In this document: piece after piece, positions 51,781 through 59,948 of the stretch
How the letters are laid out: each line of letters opens with the position of its first letter
How positions within the stretch are numbered: position 1 is the stretch's first letter
From: Nocardioides sp. InS609-2
Lineage (GTDB): Bacteria; Actinomycetota; Actinomycetes; Propionibacteriales; Nocardioidaceae
Length of the DNA stretch: 64,000 bases
Direction: 5' to 3'
Assembly (NCBI RefSeq): GCF_023208195.1
Contig: NZ_CP060034.1
Coordinates: 620,001 to 684,000, forward strand
The notes under the pieces: model-generated
Databases searched by the model: none
Seen by the model: only the letters and a program-made list of their open reading frames with translations
Told to the model about the DNA's origin: nothing
Position numbers and translations under genes: made by a program

Positions 51781-53091
51781 GTGCGCGCCCATGCTTCGGT
51801 CCTCCACCTGGACCTCGACGCGTTCTTCGCGTCGGTCGAGCAGCGCGACAAGCCGTCGCTGCGGGGCAAGCCCGTCGTGGTCGGCGGCGTCGGTGGCCGT
51901 GGTGTGGTCGCCACCGCGTCGTACGAGGCGAGGGCGTACGGCGTGCACTCGGCGATGTCGACGCGCGAGGCGCGCTCCCGGTGCCCGCACGCCGCCTTCC
52001 TGACCGGCCGCTTCCACGCCTATCGCGAGACGAGCGAGCAGGTGATGGCGCTGCTCCGCGCAACCTCCCCTCTCGTGGAACCGCTGTCGCTCGACGAGGC
52101 GTTCGTCGACCTGCGCGCAGCCGACCTACCCGACCACGAGGTCGCCACTGTCACCGCTTGCGCCCAGCGGCTGCGCGCCGCCGTCGTGGAGGCCACGGGA
52201 GGCCTGACGGCATCGGTGGGCGTCGGGTCGTCGAAGTTCATCGCCAAGATCGCCAGCGAGATCGACAAGCCCGACGGCCTGACCGTGGTGCTCCCCGGCA
52301 CCGAGCGCGACCTGCTGCGGCCGATGAATGCCACCGTGATCCCCGGCGTCGGCCCCGCCACCGCCGAACGGCTCCGCAGGGCCGGCATCACCACGGTCGC
52401 CGACCTCGAGACGGTCAGCGAGGACGAGCTGGTGCGGCTGCTCGGGAACGCGCACGGCCACGGCCTCTACCGGCTGGCACGTGCTGACGACGACCGGCCC
52501 GTGGTCGCGGAGCGCGAGACGAAGTCGGTGAGCGTCGAGGGCACCTACGACACCGATCTGATGGACCGCAAGCTGATGGAGGGACTGCTCACCCGGCAGG
52601 CCTCGCAGGTCGCCGAGCGGCTGCGCAAGAACGGCCTGTCGGGCCGCACGGTGAGCATCAAGGTGCGCCTCCACGACTTCACCACGCTGAGTCGTTCGTC
52701 GACCCTGACCGCGCCCACCGACAGCGCGTCGACGGTCGGCCGGCTGGCCCGCCGACTGCTGGCCGACCTCGACACCTCCGGTGGCGTACGCCTGCTGGGC
52801 GTCGGTGTCTCCGGCCTGGCCGACTGGATCCAGGAGGACCTGTTCGGCGAGACCGAGGAGCCCGACGACGAGCACGCCGACGTGCCCGGCCTCATGGAGT
52901 CGCGTCGTACGACTTGGGCGCCCGGCATGGACGTCACCCACGAGGAGCACGGCCAGGGCTGGGTGTGGGGCTCGGGCCGCGGCGTCGTGACGGTGCGCTT
53001 CGAGACCCGCGACACCCCTCCCGGCCCGGTGCGGTCGTTCTCCACCGACGACCCGCTGCTGGCACCCCTCGCGCGGCCTGCCGAGGAGTGA
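51781..53091 (+). CDS. dinB: DNA polymerase IV (Y family)
   Basis: Error-prone translesion polymerase. The 436-aa protein has the palm motifs LHLDLDAFFASVEQ near 8 and LSLDEAFVDL near 102 with the catalytic acids, and thumb HhH VIPGVGPATAERLRRAGI near 185. The little-finger domain covers about 240-345, and a long C-terminal tail follows. The end carries no recognisable beta-clamp motif that I can be sure of. GTG start at 51,781. No actinobacterial LexA box was found upstream. The stop abuts convergent pxpC. Confidence 0.92.
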   Translation: MRAHASVLHLDLDAFFASVEQRDKPSLRGKPVVVGGVGGRGVVATASYEARAYGVHSAMSTREARSRCPHAAFLTGRFHAYRETSEQVMALLRATSPLVEPLSLDEAFVDLRAADLPDHEVATVTACAQRLRAAVVEATGGLTASVGVGSSKFIAKIASEIDKPDGLTVVLPGTERDLLRPMNATVIPGVGPATAERLRRAGITTVADLETVSEDELVRLLGNAHGHGLYRLARADDDRPVVAERETKSVSVEGTYDTDLMDRKLMEGLLTRQASQVAERLRKNGLSGRTVSIKVRLHDFTTLSRSSTLTAPTDSASTVGRLARRLLADLDTSGGVRLLGVGVSGLADWIQEDLFGETEEPDDEHADVPGLMESRRTTWAPGMDVTHEEHGQGWVWGSGRGVVTVRFETRDTPPGPVRSFSTDDPLLAPLARPAEE

Positions 53092-53937
53092 TCAGGCCAG
53101 TCGCAGGGTGAGTACGTCGCCAGGCCGGGCCTGGGCGCACACCGGCAGGTCATCAGGGTGCAGCACGGCCACCACCGGGTAGCCACCGGTCACCGGATGG
53201 TCGTGCAGAAGCACCACCGGCTGGCCGCTCGGCGGCACCTGGACCGCGCCCAGCACCATCCCCTCGCTCGGCAGCTCTCCCGCACCGGAGCGGGCGATGC
53301 GCGGGCCGGACAGGCGCAGCCCGATGCGGTTCGACTCCGTCGCCACGTCGTACGACGTCCCGTCGAGGCGCGCAAGCACGTCGCCCTGGAACCAGTCACC
53401 GTGCGGGCCGGGCAGGAGCCGCAGCACCGGGGCAGGGCGTCGGCGTGGGTCGAGGTCGACCCCCACGGGATCGCCCACCGGGCGACCGACCGGCAACACG
53501 TCTGCGTCGCACACGACGGGCGGGCCAACCCAGGCCAGGGTGTCGGTCGACCGCGAGCCCAGCACCGGCGCGACGTGGATGCCGCCGGCCACGGAGACGT
53601 ACGAACGCACGCCGTCGACAGCCGGCCCGATCTCCACGCGAGCGCCCGACCGCACTGAGACCGGCTCGGCCAACGCGACCGACCGCCCTTCCACTCGCAC
53701 GATGCACCGCGCGCCGGTCACTGCGACGACCAGCGCGCGTCCGGCGTCGAACGAGATCCCGGAGAAGGTGGTCTCGAGCAGCGCCGCATCGGAGGAGTTG
53801 CCGACGAGGCGGTTGGCCAGCTCCGCGGCCGGGCCGTCGAGCGCGCCGGCCCGCGGCACGCCGAGGTGGGCGAGGCCGAACCGGCCGCGGTCCTGGACGG
53901 TGGTCAGCGCCCCGGCATCGACAACGCGGAGCGTCAT
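53092..53937 (-). CDS. pxpC: 5-oxoprolinase subunit C (biotin-dependent carboxylase-like)
   Basis: With PxpA and PxpB it hydrolyses 5-oxoproline to glutamate using ATP. The 281-aa protein is the KipA/AHS2 family: VVDAGALTTVQDRGRFG at the start, VPRAGALDGPAAELANRLVGN near 27, and SNRIGLRLSGP near 200. ATG at 53,937 overlaps the pxpB stop. It is complete, although somewhat short for the family. Confidence 0.9.
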   Translation of the reverse strand: MTLRVVDAGALTTVQDRGRFGLAHLGVPRAGALDGPAAELANRLVGNSSDAALLETTFSGISFDAGRALVVAVTGARCIVRVEGRSVALAEPVSVRSGARVEIGPAVDGVRSYVSVAGGIHVAPVLGSRSTDTLAWVGPPVVCDADVLPVGRPVGDPVGVDLDPRRRPAPVLRLLPGPHGDWFQGDVLARLDGTSYDVATESNRIGLRLSGPRIARSGAGELPSEGMVLGAVQVPPSGQPVVLLHDHPVTGGYPVVAVLHPDDLPVCAQARPGDVLTLRLA

Positions 53938-54542
53938 GCCGGCACGAACCTCACGCGCGTCCCCGGCGGCAGCAGGGCCGGCGCGTCGCGGCCTGCGTCC
54001 CACAAGGCGGCGTCGGTGCGGCCGATCAGCTGCCAGCCACCCGGAGAGTCGTTGGGATAGATCCCGCACCAGGTGTCGGCCAGCGCCACCGCTCCTGCCC
54101 CGCAGCGAGTGCGCGGCGTCGCACGACGCGGCACCGCGAGCTCATCAGGCAGGCCGGCCAGGTAGGAGAAGCCCGGCGCAAACCCACAGAACGCCGCGAC
54201 GAACTCGGTGGCGCCGTGGCGCGTGACGACGTCGTCGACCGACATCGACCAGAGCTCCGCGACCTCGGGCAGGTCGGGTCCGTCGTACACGGTCGGGATC
54301 TCGACGAGGTCGCCCTCGGTCGCCGCGTCCACGTCACCCGGCCACATCGCCAGCAGGTCACGGACGGCCGCGACATCGGCGACGCCGTCGAAGAGCACCG
54401 TCGTGGCGGCCGGCACGATCTCGACCGCCGGCACGCGCGCAGAACGGGCCCACGAAGCCAGGGCCAGCGCGCTCCGGGTCTCTCCGACCTTGGCACGCAC
54501 CGCGTGCGCGCCGACCGAGCGCAGGTCGAGGTAGGCCGCCAT
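53934..54542 (-). CDS. pxpB: 5-oxoprolinase subunit B
   Basis: A 202-aa KipI/AHS1-family subunit of 5-oxoprolinase. It shows EIVPAATTVLFDG near 45, CGFAPGFSYLAGLP near 118 and the GWQLIGRTDAALWD motif near 165. ATG 54,542 has GGGGGAGG seven bases upstream, preferred to the in-frame GTG at 54,548. It overlaps pxpC (ATGA). pxpA lies 440 bases upstream on the same strand with a terminator between, so expression is probably split. Confidence 0.9.
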   Translation of the reverse strand: MAAYLDLRSVGAHAVRAKVGETRSALALASWARSARVPAVEIVPAATTVLFDGVADVAAVRDLLAMWPGDVDAATEGDLVEIPTVYDGPDLPEVAELWSMSVDDVVTRHGATEFVAAFCGFAPGFSYLAGLPDELAVPRRATPRTRCGAGAVALADTWCGIYPNDSPGGWQLIGRTDAALWDAGRDAPALLPPGTRVRFVPA

Positions 54543-54982
54543 GGCCACATCCTCCCCCGAGTCTGCCCGTCACACGGCCTTCACCGGCCGTTGGTTGTCG
54601 GCCTCTGCGGAGCGCATCAGACTCTGAGGCGTCTCGTCACGCACGGGAGAAAAGGTGAAGGGCTCTTGATGGTATGAGCATCAAGAGCCCTTCGGTTTGA
54701 CCGGCTGGGTGACATCCGATCGATCGATCAGGCCTCCCGGTCCCGCCACCCCCGCCACCGGGGTTGCGCGGCGACCGAAGTCGCCGTCTGGACCATCTTT
54801 CCTGTCCGATCCCCAACTCCGCGAACGGACTTGGTAGGAAGAGTTCTATGCTGCGGAACCCCCATCGCACAAGGGGCTTCGCCAACTTTCTGCCGACTTT
54901 TACCTGGCCCGGCGTGTCCTCCACAGGTCCTCCACAGGCCAGGCACTTTCCTCCACAGATTGCGTGCCGCCTGTGGATGAAA
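54543..54982. other. Gap between pxpA and pxpB with TCCACAG repeats
   Basis: A 440-base stretch with no supported gene. It carries a strong hairpin (54,658-54,692) and two tandem 11-bp units TCCTCCACAGG (54,917-54,938). A third TTCCTCCACAG is at 54,948 and an inverted CTGTGGATGA at 54,971-54,980. These resemble degenerate DnaA boxes (TTGTCCACA) but do not match exactly. Confidence 0.5.
54658..54692. terminator. Hairpin terminator between pxpA and pxpB
   Basis: A perfect 14-bp stem (AAGGGCTCTTGATG at 54,658-54,671; complement 54,679-54,692) with a GTATGAG loop. For transcripts running leftward from pxpA it would stop or reduce read-through into pxpB. Confidence 0.75.
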
Positions 54983-55666
54983 TCAGAGACCGGCGAGCTC
55001 ATGCCCGGCGGCTTCGAGGGCACGTCGTACGGCCAGTGCCCGAGCGACTGCACCGGGGTGGTCGCCGTGCACGCACAGCGAGTCGACGCGGCTCGCGAGG
55101 TCGAGTGCGGCAGCGACCACCGCCTCCTCGTCCTCGAGTACGGCGCCGGGCCGGTCGCGCGGCAGCAGCCGCCCGTCGTCGGTGTAGCCACGATCGGGGA
55201 ACCCTTCGCGCCACACCCGACGTCCGGCGTCGGCGGCCAGCTGCAGGATCCGCGCGCCCGGCAGGCCGAGGACCGGCAGGTCTCCCGAGCCACCCAGCAC
55301 GGCACCCGCCTGCAACTCGTCGTAGGCCACCCGGTGGTAGAGCGCACCGTGCGGCTTGACGTACCGCACGCTCGTGCCCGCGGCGGTGGCGATCGCGGTC
55401 AGCGTGCCGACCTGGTCGGCCACCTGCTCGCGCAGCACCTCGGCCGGCACGTCGAGCGCGACCCGGCCGAAGTGCTCCCGGTCGTCGTAGGACACCTGGG
55501 CACCCACCGAGACCCCGAGGCGAGCCGCCTCGGCACACACGTCGCGCATGATCGTCGCGGAGCCGGCGTGGTAGCCGCACGCCACGTTGGCGCTCGTCAC
55601 CACCGCCAACAGCCCGGCGTCGTCGGTGATCTCCTCGCCGAGGTCGGCGTTCAGGTCCAGCGTCAC
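54983..55666 (-). CDS. pxpA: 5-oxoprolinase subunit A (LamB/YcsF family)
   Basis: The 227-aa PxpA subunit: LDLNADLGEE near residue 3, TSANVACGYHAGSATIM near 25, VGAQVSYDDREHFGR near 55 and VKPHGALYHRVAYDE near 100, all LamB/YcsF landmarks. GTG at 55,666 is the start that aligns with the family; length is slightly below the usual 250. It works with pxpB/pxpC downstream. Confidence 0.9.
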   Translation of the reverse strand: MTLDLNADLGEEITDDAGLLAVVTSANVACGYHAGSATIMRDVCAEAARLGVSVGAQVSYDDREHFGRVALDVPAEVLREQVADQVGTLTAIATAAGTSVRYVKPHGALYHRVAYDELQAGAVLGGSGDLPVLGLPGARILQLAADAGRRVWREGFPDRGYTDDGRLLPRDRPGAVLEDEEAVVAAALDLASRVDSLCVHGDHPGAVARALAVRRALEAAGHELAGL

Positions 55667-55699
55667 GAAGCCAGTGTCACCTCTCCTGCGAGAACGCCG

Positions 55700-56012
55700 C
55701 GTCGAAGGCCGCCGTGGGTGGCGGGCCGGCCGTGACCTGGGCGACGTCGTCGCGACGATGGTCAACCTCGTCAACCCCTCGGTGGTCGTCATCGGCGGTC
55801 AACTCGCTCTCGCCGGTGAGCACCTGCTGGCCGGCATCCGCGAGGTCGTCTACACCCGCTCCCTGCCACTGGCCACCGAGCACCTGCGCATCATCCCGTC
55901 GCGCGCGGGCACCGAGGCGGGCGTGCTCGGCGCGGTCGCCATGGCCGTCGAGCACACACTGTCGCCTGCGTCCATCGAGGCGGCGTCGGAGACCCTCGCA
56001 GCGTCGGGCTAA
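55700..56012 (+). pseudogene. ROK-family regulator/kinase, C-terminal remnant
   Basis: In frame from about 55,700 to the stop at 56,012 the sequence reads AGRDLGDVVATMVNLVNPSVVVIGGQLA, then RSLPLATEHLRIIPSRAGTEAGVLGAVAMAVEHTL. This is the last 90-100 residues of a ROK protein. The DNA-binding and sugar-kinase N-terminal parts are missing; the frame runs into the pxpA 5' region instead. A deletion has removed the front of the gene. Confidence 0.75.
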
Positions 56013-56022
56013 CGTTCCGGGC

Positions 56023-58161
56023 ATGCAGCCCCCGCTCACTCCACCTGTCGCCGAACGCCGCCCCGTCACGTCCGAGTTCCACGGTCGCGAGCGCACCGAC
56101 GCCTACGACTGGCTGCGCGCCAAGGAAGACCCGGACGTGACGTCGTACCTCGAGGCGGAGAACGCCTACACGACCGAGCGCACGGACCACCTGGCCGACC
56201 TGCGCCAGTCGATCTTCGACGAGATCAAGGCACGCACGCGCGAGACCGACCTGTCGGTGCCGAGCCGCAACCGCGGCTGGTGGATCTACTCCCGGTCCTT
56301 CGAGGGCAAGGAGTACGGCGCGAGCTGCCGCGTCGCCGTGGCGGACGAGGCCGACTGGACTCCCCCGCAGCCCGCACAGGACGCCGCACCCGACGAGCCG
56401 GCGCTGCCCGGCGAGGAGGTGCTGCTCGACCTCAACGAGCTGGCCGAGGGACACGAGTTCTTCTCGCTCGGTGGCTCCTCGCTCAGCCTCGACGACACGA
56501 TGCTGGCCTGGTCGACCGACACCACCGGCGACGAGCGCTACACCGTGCGCTTCAAGGTGATCGCGACCGGCGAGCTGCTCGACGACGAGATCACCGGTGT
56601 GCTCGGCGGGGTGACCTGGTCACCCGACAACCGCAGCGTCTACTACTCCACCGTCGACGACTCCTGGCGCTCCGACAAGGTCTGGCGCCACCGGCTCGGC
56701 ACCCCCCAGGCCGACGACGAGATCGTCTTCCACGAGGCCGACGCGCGGTTCTCCGTCGGCGTGGGCCGCACCCGCAACGACCGTTTCATCATGCTGGCCA
56801 GCAGCTCCAAGACCACTGCCGAGTGGCACGTTCTCGACCTGGTCGACCCCGAGGGCGAGTTCCGGCTGTTCGCGGCCCGCCGCGACGGGCTGGAGTACGG
56901 CCTCGAGGCAGCGGTCATCGGCGGCGAGGACCGGTTCCTGGTGCTCCACAACGACGCCGGGCCTGACTTCGAGCTGGCCATCACGCCGGCCGAGCCGACC
57001 GCGGTCGACGAGTGGGTGCCTCTCATCAAGCACGACCCGAGCGTGCGGCTCGAGGACGTCGACGCCTTCGCCACCCACCTCGTCGTGCACCAGCGCAGCG
57101 ACGGTCTGACCCAGCTGCGCATCCTCCCGCTCGACGACAGCGGCGTGGCCGACGACTACCTGGTCGAGTTCGACGACGAGGTCTACACGATCGGCTCGGG
57201 CGGCAACCCGTCGTTCGAGCAGCCGACCGTGCGCCTCGGCTACACCACGATGGCCACGCCTGCCTCGATCCACGACTACGACATCCGCACCCGCGAGCTC
57301 ACGTTGCTGCGTCGTACTCCCGTGCTCGGCGGCTACGACCCGGCCGACTACGAGGAGCACCGGCTCTGGGCCATCGCCGACGACAGCGAGCGCGTGCCGA
57401 TCTCGGTCGTCTGCCGCCGCGACGTCCGGTCCGGCGGCGGTCCGGTGCCGCTGCTGCTCTACGGCTACGGCGCCTACGAGATGTCGGTCGACCCCTATTT
57501 CTCCATCGCCCGGCTCTCGATGCTCGACCGGGGCGCGGCGTTCGCCATCGCGCACGTACGCGGCGGCGGCGAGCTCGGCCGCCGGTGGTACGACGACGGC
57601 AAGATGCTGCACAAGCGCAACACGTTCTCCGACTTCATCGCGTGCGCGCACCACCTCGTCGACACCGGCTGGACCACCCCCGAGCGACTGGTCGCAGAAG
57701 GTGGCAGCGCCGGCGGGCTGCTGATGGGCGCGATCGTCAACCAGGCGCCCGAGATGTTCGGCGGCATCCTCACCCAGGTGCCGTTCGTGGACGCGCTGAC
57801 GAGCATGCTCGACTCCACGCTGCCGCTGACCGTCCCGGAGTACGACGAGTGGGGCAATCCCGAGGGCGACGCCGACGTCTACGACAACATGGCCAGCTAC
57901 TCGCCGTACGACAACGTGGCGGCGCTCGACTACCCGCCAATCCTCGCCGAGACCTCCCTGCACGACACCCGGGTGCTCTATGTCGAGCCGGCCAAGTGGA
58001 TCGCCCGGCTGCGCGCCACCGCCACCGGACGCCGCGACTTCCTGCTCAAGACCGAGATGAGCGCCGGGCACGGCGGCGTCTCCGGGCGCTACAAGTCGTG
58101 GCACGATCGGGCCTTCTCGCTCGCCTGGGTGCTCGACCGGATGGGCCTCGCCGACCGCTAG
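56023..58161 (+). CDS. Prolyl oligopeptidase family serine peptidase (oligopeptidase B-like, S9A)
   Basis: A 712-aa cytoplasmic peptidase. The N-terminal beta-propeller covers about 70-420, and the alpha/beta-hydrolase domain about 430-712. The nucleophile is in GGSAGGLL near 565, an Asp lies near 650, and the His is in SAGHGGVSGRY near 685. Sequences such as YAYDWLR-like DAYDWLRAKEDPDV at the start are typical of oligopeptidase B, which cuts after basic residues in short peptides. ATG 56,023 with no strong ribosome site. The next gene follows the stop by one base. Confidence 0.92.
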   Translation: MQPPLTPPVAERRPVTSEFHGRERTDAYDWLRAKEDPDVTSYLEAENAYTTERTDHLADLRQSIFDEIKARTRETDLSVPSRNRGWWIYSRSFEGKEYGASCRVAVADEADWTPPQPAQDAAPDEPALPGEEVLLDLNELAEGHEFFSLGGSSLSLDDTMLAWSTDTTGDERYTVRFKVIATGELLDDEITGVLGGVTWSPDNRSVYYSTVDDSWRSDKVWRHRLGTPQADDEIVFHEADARFSVGVGRTRNDRFIMLASSSKTTAEWHVLDLVDPEGEFRLFAARRDGLEYGLEAAVIGGEDRFLVLHNDAGPDFELAITPAEPTAVDEWVPLIKHDPSVRLEDVDAFATHLVVHQRSDGLTQLRILPLDDSGVADDYLVEFDDEVYTIGSGGNPSFEQPTVRLGYTTMATPASIHDYDIRTRELTLLRRTPVLGGYDPADYEEHRLWAIADDSERVPISVVCRRDVRSGGGPVPLLLYGYGAYEMSVDPYFSIARLSMLDRGAAFAIAHVRGGGELGRRWYDDGKMLHKRNTFSDFIACAHHLVDTGWTTPERLVAEGGSAGGLLMGAIVNQAPEMFGGILTQVPFVDALTSMLDSTLPLTVPEYDEWGNPEGDADVYDNMASYSPYDNVAALDYPPILAETSLHDTRVLYVEPAKWIARLRATATGRRDFLLKTEMSAGHGGVSGRYKSWHDRAFSLAWVLDRMGLADR

Positions 58162-58162
58162 C

Positions 58163-58645
58163 GTGACGCGGGTGATCTTCGACCTCTTCTCGTACGCCGT
58201 CGGGCTGATCCCGCTGCTGGGCGCCGCTCTCCTGGTGTTCGTTTGGCTCCGCACGCGCCGCGTGAACGCAGCGCCGGCCGACGTCGTACTGCCTGCGGCC
58301 GACCAGTGGCACGCGCAGGTCTCGTCGTCGACGATGTTCGTCCGCGGCGGCCTCGGCACCATCAGCGTCGCCAGCGGTCACCTCGCGTTCCAGCCGGACG
58401 TCCCCGGCGAGCCGGCCTGGAGCGTGCCCGTCCCGACCCTGCTGGCCGGCAAGAACAGCATGCTGGAGCGCCAGGAGGTCTGGGTCGAGGCTCCGGGCTG
58501 GGGCCGGCTCAACATCACGGTCAGCCGCGAGCACATCAACCAGTGGATGGAGAACGACTTCAAGGACCTGCGGGAGCGGCGCTACGCCGATCAGCTCCTG
58601 TGGATGCTCGGCGCCGCGGGCGCCACGATCGTGCAGGGTTCCTGA
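58163..58645 (+). CDS. Hypothetical single-pass membrane protein
   Basis: A 160-aa protein with one N-terminal transmembrane helix (about 8-28, SYAVGLIPLLGAALLVFVWL). The soluble domain has alternating strands (GGLGTISVASGHLAFQPD; WVEAPGWGRLNITVS), resembling DUF2550-like actinobacterial proteins. Function is unknown. GTG at 58,163 begins one base after the peptidase stop, so co-translation is likely. Confidence 0.7.
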   Translation: MTRVIFDLFSYAVGLIPLLGAALLVFVWLRTRRVNAAPADVVLPAADQWHAQVSSSTMFVRGGLGTISVASGHLAFQPDVPGEPAWSVPVPTLLAGKNSMLERQEVWVEAPGWGRLNITVSREHINQWMENDFKDLRERRYADQLLWMLGAAGATIVQGS

Positions 58646-58758
58646 GGGTAGCCCTCCACCCCTGAGAAGTCCCTGAGAGTTCCACCGCTCGGCAACTCCT
58701 GCGCCTCCTCGTGCGTCATTGGAGGTGAAGGCACGCAAACCCAGCGCACTGATGATCG

Positions 58759-58785
58759 GGAATCTGACGGGGTACCGGGCCGTTG
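58759..58785 (+). promoter_or_regulatory. ECF-type promoter-like sequence upstream of the SigB-like gene
   Basis: GGAAT (58,759-58,763) and CGTTG (58,781-58,785) are separated by 17 bases, the layout of SigE/SigH-type promoters in actinobacteria. They lie 55 bases before the ATG at 58,840, which has GAGGAGG seven bases upstream. Mycobacterial sigB is under similar ECF control, which makes the match plausible. Confidence 0.45.
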
Positions 58786-58839
58786 AAGTAGGCGTGGGCA
58801 GTCGCACTCTGACGCTCACCGGGACGAGGAGGCGACACC

Positions 58840-59796
58840 ATGGCTATTGCAACCGCAAAGAAGTTCGTACGTGAGATCGAGGGACGCGACAGCGTCGGCC
58901 TCTACCTCGACGAGATCGCCCGCACTCCCCTGCTCGACGCCGAGACGGAGGTCGAGCTCTCCAAGACCATCGAGGCCGGCCTGCTGGCCGAGAAGCTGCT
59001 CGAACAGGGCCGGGTCGGTCGCCGCAAGGGCGGCGCCCCGATGCAGGCCCGCCAGGAAGAGCTCGAGTGGCTGGCCGAGGAGGGCCGCAAGGCCGTCGAC
59101 ACCTTCATCAGCGCCAACCTGCGGCTGGTCGTGTCGATCGCCCGCAAGTACGGCCGGGCCCAGATGCCGATGCTCGACCTGATCCAGGAGGGCAACACCG
59201 GCCTGATCCGCGCGGTCGAGAAATTCGACTACACCAAGGGCTACAAGTTCTCGACCTACGCCACGTGGTGGGTGCGCCAGGCCATCACCCGGGGCATCGC
59301 CCAGCAGGCCCGCGTCGTACGCCTGCCGGTGCATGTCGTCGAGGAGCTCAACCAGGTCGGTGGCGCGCGCCGTACCCTTGAGCGCCAGCTGGGCCGCGAC
59401 CCCGATCCGACCGAGATCGCTGCCGAGCTCGACATGGACGTCGACCGGGTGCTCGACCTGATGGCCTGGGGCCGCGAGCACGTCTCGCTCGACACTCCCC
59501 TCGATGAGGACGGCGACACGTCGCTGGGCGACCTGATGGCTCAGGAGACCTCTCCGGGGCCTGACCTCACGGTCCTCGACGTGGAGGCACGCGAGCGGCT
59601 CAACTCTCTGGTCGGACAGCTCGACGCGCGGGCGGCCGACATCATCCGGGCCCGATACGGCCTGGTCGACGGACGCCAGCACAAGCTCGCCGACATCGGC
59701 GCCCAGCACGGCATTTCCGCCGAGCGGGTGCGCCAGCTCGAGCGGGAGGCGCTGCAGAAGCTGCGTCGCCTGGGCGACCCCGACCTCGCCGCCTGA
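58840..59796 (+). CDS. Group 2 (SigB/HrdA-like) RNA polymerase sigma factor
   Basis: A 318-aa non-essential sigma-70 family factor. Region 1.2 starts DSVGLYLDEIARTPLL near 17. Region 2 has NLRLVVSIARKYGRA near 91 and [15 protein letters not shown] near 130. Region 4 has LADIGAQHGISAERVRQLERE near 285. It lacks the long N-terminal extension of SigA at 44.7-46.1 kb, consistent with a group 2 factor for stress or stationary-phase genes. Confidence 0.9.
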   Translation: MAIATAKKFVREIEGRDSVGLYLDEIARTPLLDAETEVELSKTIEAGLLAEKLLEQGRVGRRKGGAPMQARQEELEWLAEEGRKAVDTFISANLRLVVSIARKYGRAQMPMLDLIQEGNTGLIRAVEKFDYTKGYKFSTYATWWVRQAITRGIAQQARVVRLPVHVVEELNQVGGARRTLERQLGRDPDPTEIAAELDMDVDRVLDLMAWGREHVSLDTPLDEDGDTSLGDLMAQETSPGPDLTVLDVEARERLNSLVGQLDARAADIIRARYGLVDGRQHKLADIGAQHGISAERVRQLEREALQKLRRLGDPDLAA

Positions 59797-59819
59797 CGCG
59801 AGACACAGCACCACCAGCC

Positions 59820-59852
59820 GATCGGCGGGGACCCTCCGGGTGCCTGCCGATC
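59820..59852. terminator. Hairpin terminator after the SigB-like gene
   Basis: GATCGGCGGGGACCC (59,820-59,834) pairs with GGGTGCCTGCCGATC (59,838-59,852) with two mismatches and a TCC loop, 24 bases past the stop. Confidence 0.65.
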
Positions 59853-59948
59853 GTCATGAGCGGGCACAGCATTTGTTCGCGCCGGCTGCTGCCGCGCTGG
59901 CCTGAAACCCATGTGCATGATCTGCCGCCGGCTTGAGAGGCTTGGCCC

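Noticed and set aside
54637..55347. 236-aa minus-strand frame overlapping pxpA
   Set aside because: pxpA has all family motifs in another frame; this frame has none.
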